The position numbers and the translations under genes were made by a program. Source: Vibrio gazogenes (lineage in GTDB: Bacteria; Pseudomonadota; Gammaproteobacteria; Enterobacterales; Vibrionaceae). Taken from it: DNA of 64,000 nt. A model generated the notes under the pieces. That model did no database searches, was not told where the DNA came from, and saw only the letters and a program-made list of their open reading frames with translations. Numbering within the stretch: the first letter of the stretch is position 1; the number at the start of each line of letters is the position of its first letter. Of this stretch, positions 56,027 to 64,000 are shown in pieces. The stretch is from assembly GCF_023920225.1 (NCBI RefSeq), contig NZ_CP092587.1, positions 2,232,001 through 2,296,000 of the forward strand, in the 5' to 3' direction.

Positions 56027-57097
56027 TTAAACGATAGGACGTTGTCCCCGACTTATTAATTTGAGTAAAACACGGTCAGCGGCTTCGCCAGCCATTCCCG
56101 GTATTTTTTCGGTCAATTTTTTCTTTTGCACATAATGGACAGATAGTACCTTTTTCTGCTGACAAGCTTCCGTCACCAAATCATCCGATGTGCGAATATC
56201 ATCAATCAATCCTAAATCTTTCGCTTGCGTACCAAACCAGTGCTCACCTGTTGAAACTTTATCGACATCAAGTGATGCACGGTGCTCGCGGATAAAATGC
56301 TTAAACAGCACATGCGTTTCTTCCAGTTCCTGTTTGAATTTATCGCGCGCCTTGTCGGTATTCTCACCAAACATCGTTAAGGTGCGTTTAAATTCACCGG
56401 CAGTCAGTTGCTCAAATTCAATATTATTCTTTTTCAATAGTTTATTAAAATTCGGTAACTGAGCGATAACACCAATTGATCCCACAATCGCGAAAGGCGC
56501 GGCAACCAGTTTGTCCGCAATACAGGCCATCATGTATCCGCCACTCGCTGCCACTTTATCGACAGCAATGGTGAGGGGTAATCCAGCCGATTTCAGACGA
56601 TCAAGCTGTGAAGCGGCCAGTCCATATCCATGAACCATGCCACCACCGGATTCAAGTCGTAGCAAAACTTCATCACCGGATTGCGCCACCGCCAGAATGG
56701 CTGAGACTTCTTCACGAAGCGAGGTCACTTCTTTTGCATCAATACTACCGTGGAAATCAAGCACAAACAGGTGCGGTTCTCGATGAGCTTCAAGCCCCCC
56801 TTCTTTTGCTGCTTTTTTGATCTCTTTCTCAGCAGATTTATGCGCGGCTTTCTCTTTTTTCTTCTCTGCCTTATCACGCGCTTTCAGATAAGCCTCATCA
56901 TGCAGGTAAGATTCTAAATGATGTGTTGTCTGTTTATATTTTTCTGTCAGATCGATAACTTCCAACTCACCTTTAGCACCGTGGCTCTTCGCATTGACTG
57001 ATTTGACAATCACAAGTATGACGACAAGCGCGACAACTAGCGTCGCAATCTTGGCCAGAAACAGGCCGTAATCCAATAAAAAATCCAATGTTCTCAT
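56027..57097 (-). CDS. sohB: Inner-membrane serine protease SohB
   Basis: The 356-residue protein has an N-terminal membrane segment (LDFLLDYGLFLAKIATLVVA), a lysine/alanine-rich coiled region (about 75-120) and an S49 peptidase domain. The nucleophile is in KVAASGGYMMACIADKL, followed by VGSIGVIAQLPNFNKLLKK. It is a SppA/SohB-type periplasmic-facing peptidase. AAAGGAGAGG before the ATG at 57097 sets the start; the frame extends 15 codons upstream. It is divergent from yciK, a conserved gammaproteobacterial neighbour. Confidence 0.94.
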   Translation of the reverse strand: MRTLDFLLDYGLFLAKIATLVVALVVILVIVKSVNAKSHGAKGELEVIDLTEKYKQTTHHLESYLHDEAYLKARDKAEKKKEKAAHKSAEKEIKKAAKEGGLEAHREPHLFVLDFHGSIDAKEVTSLREEVSAILAVAQSGDEVLLRLESGGGMVHGYGLAASQLDRLKSAGLPLTIAVDKVAASGGYMMACIADKLVAAPFAIVGSIGVIAQLPNFNKLLKKNNIEFEQLTAGEFKRTLTMFGENTDKARDKFKQELEETHVLFKHFIREHRASLDVDKVSTGEHWFGTQAKDLGLIDDIRTSDDLVTEACQQKKVLSVHYVQKKKLTEKIPGMAGEAADRVLLKLISRGQRPIV

Positions 57098-57163
57098 CCT
57101 CTCCTTTACGAATTGGTGTATTGTAACCATCTTAAACAACAAAGCATAACAAAAGGAGGCTAG

Positions 57164-57907
57164 ATGAATTATTCTGTTTCACCAAACACACTAAAAAACC
57201 GTGTAATTTTGGTTACTGGTGCCGGAGACGGCATTGGCAAACAGGCTGCAATCAGTTTTGCTCAACATGGCGCAACGGTTGTTTTACTTGGCCGTACGGT
57301 AAAAAAACTGGAACAGACCTATGATGAGATTGTTGCGCTCGAGCTACCGGAGCCAACAATCGTGTCTATAGATTTACAAGAGGCAACACAGCAGGACTAT
57401 GATGAATTGATGCAAACGATTGAGCACCAATTCGGTCGTCTGGACGGGGTTTTGCATAACGCGGGATTGCTGGGAGATCGTTGCCCGATTGAACAAATCG
57501 AACTGGCGACTTATGACGCAGTCATGCAAGTGAATGTCCGAGCTCAGCTCATGATGACTCAGGCGCTATTACCGCTATTACGTCAATCTGATGATGCGAG
57601 ACTTGTCTTTACGAGTTCAACGGTCGGACATCAAGGGCGCGCTCATTGGGGCACCTATTCAATCTCAAAATTTGCCACGGAAGGTATGATGCAGATTCTG
57701 GCGGATGAACTCCGTGAGACCAATATTCGTGTCAATGCAATCAATCCGGGCGGTACACGCACCGGCATGCGTGCGCAAGCATTTCCATCTGAAAATCCGG
57801 ATACCTTGAAAACACCACAAGATATTATGCCGCTGTATCTTTATCTGATGGCGCCCGAAGGCCGGGAAGTTCATGGCGAATGCCTCGCCGCGCAGTCGAA
57901 AGACTAA
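57164..57907 (+). CDS. yciK: YciK family short-chain dehydrogenase/reductase
   Basis: The 247-residue protein has the SDR cofactor motif VTGAGDGIGKQAA (about 17-29), HNAGLLGDRCPIEQI, the catalytic Tyr-Lys in GTYSISKFATEG and the terminal REVHGECLAAQ. It matches YciK, an oxidoreductase of unknown physiological substrate usually beside sohB. AAAAGGAGGCTAG precedes the ATG. Normal length. Confidence 0.93.
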   Translation: MNYSVSPNTLKNRVILVTGAGDGIGKQAAISFAQHGATVVLLGRTVKKLEQTYDEIVALELPEPTIVSIDLQEATQQDYDELMQTIEHQFGRLDGVLHNAGLLGDRCPIEQIELATYDAVMQVNVRAQLMMTQALLPLLRQSDDARLVFTSSTVGHQGRAHWGTYSISKFATEGMMQILADELRETNIRVNAINPGGTRTGMRAQAFPSENPDTLKTPQDIMPLYLYLMAPEGREVHGECLAAQSKD

Positions 57908-57970
57908 CGGCTCATTCAGGTGTGCCATTGTGTTTTAACATCGGCACAAATTCGAGATGTTCAATACGAA

Positions 57971-57997
57971 ACCGGGTTATCTCATCGATAACCCGGT
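57971..57997. terminator. Terminator between yciK and cheV
   Basis: ACCGGGTTATC and GATAACCCGGT form a perfect 11-bp stem around TCATC, between two converging genes. Confidence 0.8.
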
Positions 57998-58022
57998 ACA
58001 TTAAAAACGCTTAACCGACAAC

Positions 58023-58967
58023 TCAGGATAAAATTTCACGTAATCGGTCTTGTGCAACCTGAACTAACATGTCCGGCTGAAACTTTGATATAAAGCGGTC
58101 ACATCCAACTTTTTTCACCATTGCTTCGTTAAAACTACCGCTTAATGATGTGTTTAAGGTGATATGCAGATCTTTCATCCGCTCATCGTTACGAATTTCA
58201 TAGGTGAGTTTGTAACCATCCATTTCCGGCATCTCAGCATCCGTGATCATGAACAGAATCTCTTGGCTGACATTCTTGCCGTCATCGCACCATTTTCGTA
58301 ACAAGTTATATGCTTCTAATCCATCCCGACATTCGATGATATCTAACCCCAGCTGAGACAAAGTACCTTTGATTTGATTTCTGGCTGTTGCCGAGTCATC
58401 GACAATCAACACCTTACGTCCCACCATTTCTGGCATTAGGTTCTCATCCAGAACTTCGGCAGAAATCGACACATCATAATGTACGATTTCGGCCAGTACC
58501 TTCTCGACATCGATAATTTCAACGATGTGCGCTTGGTCCTGTTCTTTCACCTGTGTGATTGCCGTCAGGTAATTTGCTCTTCCCGCAGTCCGTGGCGGAG
58601 GCTGAATCTCTGTCCAAGCGGTATTGATGATATTGCGAACTTGTCCGACTAAAAAGCCCTGAACTGACCGATTATATTCCGTAATAATCAAGTTCTGTTC
58701 TTCTGATTCTATTTGAGAGGCAGGAAAGCCAATCGCCCTTCTCAAGTCGATAACAGGAACAGGTTCTCCGCGCAAAGAAGCGACACCCGTAATATGTGGA
58801 TGTGCTCCGGGCATTTTAGTCAAAACCGGGACTTTGATCACTTCTTTGACTTTAAACACATTAATCGCAAAAATCTGTCGACTGTTCAATCTAAAAAGGA
58901 GCAGTTCAAGGCGATTTTCTCCGACGAGATTCGTGCGCTGGTCAACCGTATTTAAAACACCTGACAT
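58023..58967 (-). CDS. cheV: Chemotaxis adaptor CheV
   Basis: The 314-residue protein has an N-terminal CheW-like domain (about 8-160; LELLLFRLNSRQIFAINVFK, ITGVASLRGEPVPVIDL). A receiver domain follows (about 180-314) with VLIVDDSATARNQI, the phospho-acceptor in MITDAEMPEMDGY and FISKFQPDML. CheV couples receptors to CheA and dampens signalling when phosphorylated. I prefer the ATG at 58967 because family members begin MSGVL and GGTGG lies upstream; a GTG at 58982 is the alternative. Confidence 0.93.
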   Translation of the reverse strand: MSGVLNTVDQRTNLVGENRLELLLFRLNSRQIFAINVFKVKEVIKVPVLTKMPGAHPHITGVASLRGEPVPVIDLRRAIGFPASQIESEEQNLIITEYNRSVQGFLVGQVRNIINTAWTEIQPPPRTAGRANYLTAITQVKEQDQAHIVEIIDVEKVLAEIVHYDVSISAEVLDENLMPEMVGRKVLIVDDSATARNQIKGTLSQLGLDIIECRDGLEAYNLLRKWCDDGKNVSQEILFMITDAEMPEMDGYKLTYEIRNDERMKDLHITLNTSLSGSFNEAMVKKVGCDRFISKFQPDMLVQVAQDRLREILS

Positions 58968-59257
58968 ACGAGATTCCACCAATTAAAAACTGTTAATAGT
59001 ATATACCTAAACGTTTTCGGGTGCTGTGTAATACACTTCAGTACCCAGTACTTTGTATTTATCGACACGAAACATCTGACTTTCCGTATCTGCAAACCAT
59101 TGCTAATTCACAGAGTGACTTGACAGGCCGAGAAAGTCATCAAAATGCCTGATTATAACTGTGAAACATATTAAGCGATAAAGCTAGGAGAATACATCAG
59201 AAAATAGACAACGGTGGGGAAACTTGCAGTGATCTTACCTCTGACCTGTCACTTCAC

Positions 59258-60475
59258 TTAACGATCAACAATGGTCATCAATAATGAACCATCGTATAAA
59301 GCTTGCTTGATAAGCGCAGCACCGGGCATCGTTGACTGTTTATAAAACCGGGATTCCATTATTTTGACCTGTTTCCGGTAAGCGGGGTTACATTGACTTT
59401 CGATATATTTGAGCATCGGAGGATAGACAATCGCTTTGGCCTGATTAATGACGCCACCGATAAGCACTTTCTCCGGATTAAACATATTGATGACGATCGC
59501 AATGGCCTGACCGAGGTGTCTGCCCAGTCGATCCATAATATCACACGATAATGGGTCCCCTTGAGCGGCTGCGATACAGATATCCTCAATTGAGATTTCC
59601 GTCAGACGACTCAACGACGATTGTTCGCCATTCGCAATTCGTAACATCGCTTGATCGCGTAAAGCCTTCGAACTCGTCACCGTTTCCAGACAACCACGAT
59701 TCCCACAATGGCAAGGTAAACCTTGCGGATCAATCTGGATATGTCCCAAATCACCGATGTTGCCATGTTTGCCCTGTAATACGCGTCCATTCACAATCAC
59801 ACCTGCATTCAACCCATTGTGAATGGAAATTAATACCGAGTTGTCGTCACCCTGAGAGTGGCCAAACAGCTTTTCGGCCAGTGCCCATGCCCGGGTATCA
59901 TTAGCAATGAAGACCGGTAGCCCAGTCACCTGATAAATCTCAGCCCCCAGCGCAAGGTTATTCACATGATAATGGGGCATTTGCAGAACAACCCCATTCT
60001 CTGCATCGACCAATCCCGGGAGTGTCACTGCAATCGCGGTCACTCGCTCAAGTTGCTGGGTGTAGGTCAGAAAAAATTCTTCGATCTCATGAAACAATCG
60101 GGCCAGTAAATCATCCTGATCCACTTCATGAATATCAATTTTGGTATCGATCAGCACATCACCACTTAATTCATGTAGTGCAATTGTCAGATAGCCCCGT
60201 CCCAGACGAATCGAGAGAAATTGCCATCCTTCATTTCTGGTTTGCAGGCCAACCGCAGGACGGCCACGGCTAATCGCTTCTTGAACAGTTGTTTCATGGA
60301 TAAGATGAGCATCAATGAGCTCACGCGTGATCTTGGTGATACTTGCCGGAGCAAGTTCACTCTCTTTAGACAGATCAATACGTGAAATAGGGCCTTTTTG
60401 ATCAATCAACTTATAAACACGACCAGCATTAATTTGCTTGATGTGGTCAATATGGCCGGGCTGAGCCGTATACAT
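59258..60475 (-). CDS. mlc: Mlc/NagC-type ROK transcriptional repressor
   Basis: The 405-residue protein has an N-terminal helix-turn-helix (ISRIDLSKESELAPASITKI), a ROK domain with VTLPGLVDAENGVVLQMPHY and GHIQIDPQGLPCHCGNRGCL, the zinc-ligand cluster of the family. The overall match is to Mlc, which represses PTS and sugar genes and is inactivated by binding EIICB-Glc. A palindrome 35 bp upstream suggests autorepression. NagC is the alternative but the N-terminal GHIDHIKQINAGRVYKLID favours Mlc. Confidence 0.88.
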   Translation of the reverse strand: MYTAQPGHIDHIKQINAGRVYKLIDQKGPISRIDLSKESELAPASITKITRELIDAHLIHETTVQEAISRGRPAVGLQTRNEGWQFLSIRLGRGYLTIALHELSGDVLIDTKIDIHEVDQDDLLARLFHEIEEFFLTYTQQLERVTAIAVTLPGLVDAENGVVLQMPHYHVNNLALGAEIYQVTGLPVFIANDTRAWALAEKLFGHSQGDDNSVLISIHNGLNAGVIVNGRVLQGKHGNIGDLGHIQIDPQGLPCHCGNRGCLETVTSSKALRDQAMLRIANGEQSSLSRLTEISIEDICIAAAQGDPLSCDIMDRLGRHLGQAIAIVINMFNPEKVLIGGVINQAKAIVYPPMLKYIESQCNPAYRKQVKIMESRFYKQSTMPGAALIKQALYDGSLLMTIVDR

Positions 60476-60510
60476 GATGTGCTCCAGAAATCAACAACCT
60501 GCTAATTTTT

Positions 60511-60526
60511 TTACTTTGCAAAGTAA
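60511..60526. promoter_or_regulatory. Candidate Mlc operator
   Basis: TTACTTTGCAAAGTAA is a perfect 16-bp palindrome flanked by AATTTTT and TTGTG. Mlc/NagC sites are A/T-flanked palindromes, and this lies 35 bp upstream of the mlc start codon, so autoregulation is likely. Confidence 0.55.
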
Positions 60527-60736
60527 TTGTGAAGCGATTTGGTATGTGAGCGTGACAGGCATCACGTACGATCAATCAAGTTTGTGTTGAGAGTCAAATG
60601 TTCACTCATTCGAAGCATTCTGAATTCACGATGATTTTTACAAAAATGTTAAATTTTTATCCATTCTGCCAGCGCTTTGAACGTTCTCAAGTATACTTAC
60701 ATGGCTCACTTTATGATTCTCAGTCAGGAGCAAATC

Positions 60737-62185
60737 ATGTCAAAAAAGATCCAACGAAGAACTAAAATCGTAACAACTCTCGGCCCTTCAACTGATCGGG
60801 ATAATAACCTTGAAGCCCTGATCGATGCAGGCGCCAATGTTGTTCGCCTGAATTTTTCACACGGAACAGCAGACGATCATCGCCTTCGAGCAAGAAAAGT
60901 CCGTGAGATTGCCGCCAGACTTGGGCATCACGTGGCGATACTGGGGGACCTCCAAGGGCCAAAAATTCGTGTATCTACTTTTACTCAAGGTAAGATCATA
61001 CTGAATGTCGGTGATCGATTTACACTGGATGCGGATATGCCCCCTGGCGCGGGTCATCAAGACGCTGTCGGAATTGATTACAAAAACCTCCCCAATGATG
61101 TTCAACGCAACGATATTCTATTGCTGGATGACGGACGGGTTCAGCTACAAGTCATCATGGTTGAAGGGCAAAAAATTCATACGACCGTGACAGTCGGCGG
61201 GCCACTCTCCAACAATAAAGGCATTAACCGTCAGGGCGGTGGTCTTTCCGCTCAGGCGCTCACCGAAAAAGACAAACAAGATATTCTGCTGGCAGCCGAG
61301 CTTGATGTGGAGTATCTGGCCGTTTCGTTTCCCAGAAATGGTCAAGATATACAGTATGCACGAAGTCTGGCTCGGGATGCCGGGTTAGAAGCCAAGATTG
61401 TCGCCAAAGTGGAGCGTGCAGAAACAGTCTCAAACCAAGCCAATATTGACGATATCATCATGGCATCAGACGTGATTATGGTCGCCCGAGGGGACTTAGG
61501 CGTTGAAATTGGTGATCCGGCATTAGTCGGAGTGCAGAAGAAACTGATCTACCGAGCAAAAGCGCTGAATCGCGTTGTAATTACTGCCACCCAAATGATG
61601 GAGTCGATGATTGAGAACCCGATGCCAACCCGGGCAGAAGTAATGGATGTCGCCAATGCAGTCATCGATGGCACCGATGCGGTGATGTTATCCGGAGAAA
61701 CGGCAGCAGGGAAATACCCTGTCGAGACGGTAAAAGCGATGGCCGAGGTCTGTATTGGTGCAGAAAGTGTGATGGAAGTGAAAACTCAGAGCTATCGCCT
61801 AGAAAGCACATTTGTCACAGCAGAAGAAACAGTCGCCATGTCGACGATTTATGCTGCCAACCATATGGACGGAATCCAAGCGATTGTGACCATGACCGAG
61901 TCAGGTCGAACAGCATTGATGACTTCGCGCCTGAATTCTGAACTTCCCATCTTTGCCCTGTCGAAGAATGAAAAAGCGTTAAACCGTTGTGCGCTGTATC
62001 GTGGAGTAATTCCTTGGTATTTCGATAGTCACCAAGAATCAGCTTATGAAATCGCACTCGAAGCCCTTTCGGTTCTCAAAGAGAAAAAGCAACTGGCATT
62101 CGGTGATATTGTGATTATCACTCAGGGGGATGTGATGGGCGTCGAAGGAACAACAAACTGTATGCGAGTTCTGCCTGTCTTTTAG
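60737..62185 (+). CDS. pykA: Pyruvate kinase II
   Basis: The 482-residue protein has [20 protein letters not shown] at the N-terminus, [13 protein letters not shown], the active-site region IVAKVERAE and [21 protein letters not shown], and the C-terminal allosteric domain ending [12 protein letters not shown]. It is closest to PykA (AMP-activated type). It converts PEP and ADP to pyruvate and ATP. The ATG at 60737 is preceded by CAGGAGCAAATC; the frame runs further upstream to 60677 without support. PpsA elsewhere in the window catalyses the reverse direction. Confidence 0.96.
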   Translation: MSKKIQRRTKIVTTLGPSTDRDNNLEALIDAGANVVRLNFSHGTADDHRLRARKVREIAARLGHHVAILGDLQGPKIRVSTFTQGKIILNVGDRFTLDADMPPGAGHQDAVGIDYKNLPNDVQRNDILLLDDGRVQLQVIMVEGQKIHTTVTVGGPLSNNKGINRQGGGLSAQALTEKDKQDILLAAELDVEYLAVSFPRNGQDIQYARSLARDAGLEAKIVAKVERAETVSNQANIDDIIMASDVIMVARGDLGVEIGDPALVGVQKKLIYRAKALNRVVITATQMMESMIENPMPTRAEVMDVANAVIDGTDAVMLSGETAAGKYPVETVKAMAEVCIGAESVMEVKTQSYRLESTFVTAEETVAMSTIYAANHMDGIQAIVTMTESGRTALMTSRLNSELPIFALSKNEKALNRCALYRGVIPWYFDSHQESAYEIALEALSVLKEKKQLAFGDIVIITQGDVMGVEGTTNCMRVLPVF

Positions 62186-62231
62186 TTTGATATTTTAGTT
62201 GAGATCCTTGAGCGTAAGATAAATGCCCGTT

Positions 62232-62255
62232 GGGCTGCTATGATTCCAGCAGCCC
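62232..62255. terminator. Hairpin between pykA and the patatin gene
   Basis: GGGCTGCT and AGCAGCCC pair around ATGATTCC and are followed by TGATTTTG. The stem reaches into the last codons of the converging patatin-like gene. Confidence 0.7.
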
Positions 62256-63404
62256 TGATTTTGACGCTTTCAGTGATTGACCGCTCAACGCTCTGGCATT
62301 CTCCCAACTACGGATAAAGTTATAACCCGCTTGTAATCCTTGCTCATAATCCCATAACAAATCGCTTTTCCTACTCAGCAACGTGTTGGAACGAAGTGGC
62401 TGTTCCGGGGCAATCTGAATCACGAACACATCATCTGGCGGACGTTTTAAAAACTCAAGGGTTAAAGCATATGTCTGGTAATGAACCATCAACATATCCG
62501 TCAGACGTGTATCCATAGAACCACCGATTAAATGACTCATTCGATACAGTTGTTCCGAACCAAATAACCAGCGTCCACCATTCAACATTTCTTCCTGAGG
62601 AACCAGCGACATTTTCTGACGCAAATAATTACGCCAGTCTTGACGCCACTGTGTGACTTTTTGCTGCCATTGATTTTGCAGGTAGCTAAACGATTGGTGC
62701 AACCATGCCTCACTCGGTTTCGGGGGTAACTCCGCAGACTGTAATCCTGCTTTGTTATTGGTGACAGATTCAGTCCGAATCACAGCGATAAAACGGGCTC
62801 CCTGCCGCCATGCTTCCTGAACGGGAATCGATGCTGAAATTCCTCCGTCAACGTAGGATTCACCATTGATATTGATGGGATGATGGCATAGTGTCGGGAT
62901 GGCACAGGAAGCCAACAGTACCTCTTTCCAGTTCGGCTGAACCATGGGTAAGTAATGATCGATTAACGTCTCTGAACTGGTGACTGCCGCATATGCCTTT
63001 CTTTCTCCTAAGACCTGACGCCCCATATCCAAATCGAGCCGATACGGATACTCAACGATACGCTCAAGTGCCCATGACAAATCGACGTACTGCTTTTTCC
63101 TGATGTAAGCAAACAGATTAAAAAATGAAGAGTCTGTGGTTAAGTCGGTAATAAACGCTTTACCAAGCCCATGCTGACGACAAAGAAATGCACAAAGGTT
63201 TAACGCGCCGGCAGACGTGCCGTAATAGACATCAAACGGATCAAAATTAGACAGATTAAATGCATCCAGAACACCGGCAGTAAAAATGCCCCGCTGACCG
63301 CCACCTTGAGCAACCAAAGCATTTTTCCCACCAATGAACCGAGACAGACGGTCACAATCATCAATGACCTGTTGTTCAGAAATTACACCAACGTTTTTTC
63401 CCAT
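62238..63404 (-). CDS. Patatin-like phospholipase
   Basis: The 388-residue protein has the oxyanion loop QGGGQRGIFTAGVLDAF, the nucleophile motif GTSAG and the catalytic-Asp motif YVDGGISASIPV, so all residues of the Ser-Asp dyad are present. These lipid hydrolases act on phospholipids; this YjjU-like cytoplasmic type has no signal peptide. I use the ATG at 63404, 16 bp after the small ynhF-like gene; its ribosome binding site is poor, and the frame continues to a TTG at 63437 inside that gene, so translation may be coupled. Confidence 0.85.
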   Translation of the reverse strand: MGKNVGVISEQQVIDDCDRLSRFIGGKNALVAQGGGQRGIFTAGVLDAFNLSNFDPFDVYYGTSAGALNLCAFLCRQHGLGKAFITDLTTDSSFFNLFAYIRKKQYVDLSWALERIVEYPYRLDLDMGRQVLGERKAYAAVTSSETLIDHYLPMVQPNWKEVLLASCAIPTLCHHPININGESYVDGGISASIPVQEAWRQGARFIAVIRTESVTNNKAGLQSAELPPKPSEAWLHQSFSYLQNQWQQKVTQWRQDWRNYLRQKMSLVPQEEMLNGGRWLFGSEQLYRMSHLIGGSMDTRLTDMLMVHYQTYALTLEFLKRPPDDVFVIQIAPEQPLRSNTLLSRKSDLLWDYEQGLQAGYNFIRSWENARALSGQSLKASKSGLLES

Positions 63405-63420
63405 AGGCGGCTGTTGTAAT

Positions 63421-63510
63421 TTAGTTAGCAATAGCAATCAAACCAGAACCAATCAATACCGCAAAGATAATGCTTGTAATGACGACAGCATATTTCAGAT
63501 CTACGTCCAT
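63421..63510 (-). CDS. ynhF: YnhF/CydH-like 29-residue membrane protein
   Basis: A 29-codon frame with GGAGGTGTGT directly before its ATG encodes a single membrane helix: MDVDLKYAVVITSII then FAVLIGSGLIAIAN. Length, the N-terminal D-L-K and the helix agree with E. coli YnhF, a small subunit found in cytochrome bd-I oxidase (CydH). It is too short for most gene finders. It precedes the patatin gene on the same strand. The identification rests on recalled similarity over 29 residues. Confidence 0.75.
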   Translation of the reverse strand: MDVDLKYAVVITSIIFAVLIGSGLIAIAN

Positions 63511-64000
63511 ACACACCTCCAGTATTTCGGGTCATCAGACCCTATTCATAAAAAGAAGAGATATCATGCTAGTTATGACACTAGCATCTATATCTATCCA
63601 ATAAGAAGGTCATTACTGTCAATTCTTTAATCATACTTATGAAAAGGATATCACAAATATAACTCGAATAAATGTATCCCCTTGACACCAAGCAATCTCA
63701 TAATCTGACTTGGACATGGTTACATGACAATCAACACGACTAAGAATTAGCGACTTCAACGAGTAATACACTAGTTCTTGAATAGAAAGCAGACAGAGCG
63801 ACAATGATATTAATAAGGATTAAAAAACCATATAAATCACTAAAAACAGGCGAATTTATCAATTGAATACAAAAATAACAACACCATCATCTGAATATAA
63901 TAAAAACAACAAAATATATTCCTGAAACAGAAAATATCCATTATGTTTACAATCTATTGCCTTTCTATTTATAAATCTGTAATCTCGATAGCGTTGTACA
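63511..64000. other. AT-rich region to the window edge, no gene seen
   Basis: About 490 bp. GGGTC/GACCC at about 63529 is a short hairpin upstream of the ynhF-like gene. No frame with a ribosome binding site is visible on either strand before the edge. Confidence 0.45.

Overview
The window looks like a chromosomal segment of a Vibrio (gammaproteobacterium). The evidence is a complete Qrr quorum-sensing small RNA with its sigma-54 promoter, superintegron-type attC sites of the Vibrio class, and Vibrio/enteric housekeeping genes (ppsR-ppsA, frdABCD, glpD-glpR-glpT, pykA, mlc, sohB, yciK, cheV). Several secreted plant-cell-wall enzymes (GH5, GH43, PL1, PL4) and a necrosis-inducing NPP1-like protein suggest a plant-, seagrass- or sediment-associated species. 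That ecological reading is inference.

Layout. 1-7.2 kb: a truncated CSS-EAL phosphodiesterase, a 3-hydroxyisobutyrate-dehydrogenase-type enzyme, then secreted GH5 (with CBM2) and GH43 (with ricin-type lectin) glycosidases. 7.2-7.6 kb: a qrr gene. 8.5-21.9 kb: an accessory island built from three layers. The first is about eight copies, in three clusters, of a roughly 465-bp non-coding repeat made of consecutive hairpins. The arms of these hairpins differ between copies but keep pairing. The second is two integron-like cassette arrays on the minus strand, each headed by a homologous attI-like leader, with no integrase in the window. The third is single modules between repeats: a nucleotidyltransferase-HEPN protein, a decayed REP/RAYT element and an orphan colicin-type DNase with its immunity gene. 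I regard the hairpin repeat family and its link to inserted modules as the strongest candidate for something undescribed.

21.9-31.2 kb: LysR regulator, GNAT, ppsR/ppsA (divergent), a MocR regulator facing an EamA exporter, and a chemoreceptor. 31.5-40.3 kb: an anaerobic C4-dicarboxylate block with a 2-hydroxycarboxylate symporter, frdABCD, dcuB and a DcuSR-type two-component system. 40.5-42.2 kb: a GGDEF-EAL protein. 42.2-47.4 kb: glycerol-3-phosphate genes glpD, glpR and glpT with GlpR-type boxes, with an NPP1-like toxin gene lying between glpR and glpT. 47.7-53.1 kb: pectate lyase and rhamnogalacturonan lyase diverging around a KdgR-like palindrome, then a porin; together these would depolymerise and import pectin. 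53.2-64 kb: DUF2057 protein, a metal-responsive MerR regulator with an efflux permease, sohB/yciK, cheV, mlc, pykA, a patatin-like phospholipase and a 29-residue YnhF-like membrane protein.

All calls come from reading the sequence and recalling protein families; no database search was run.
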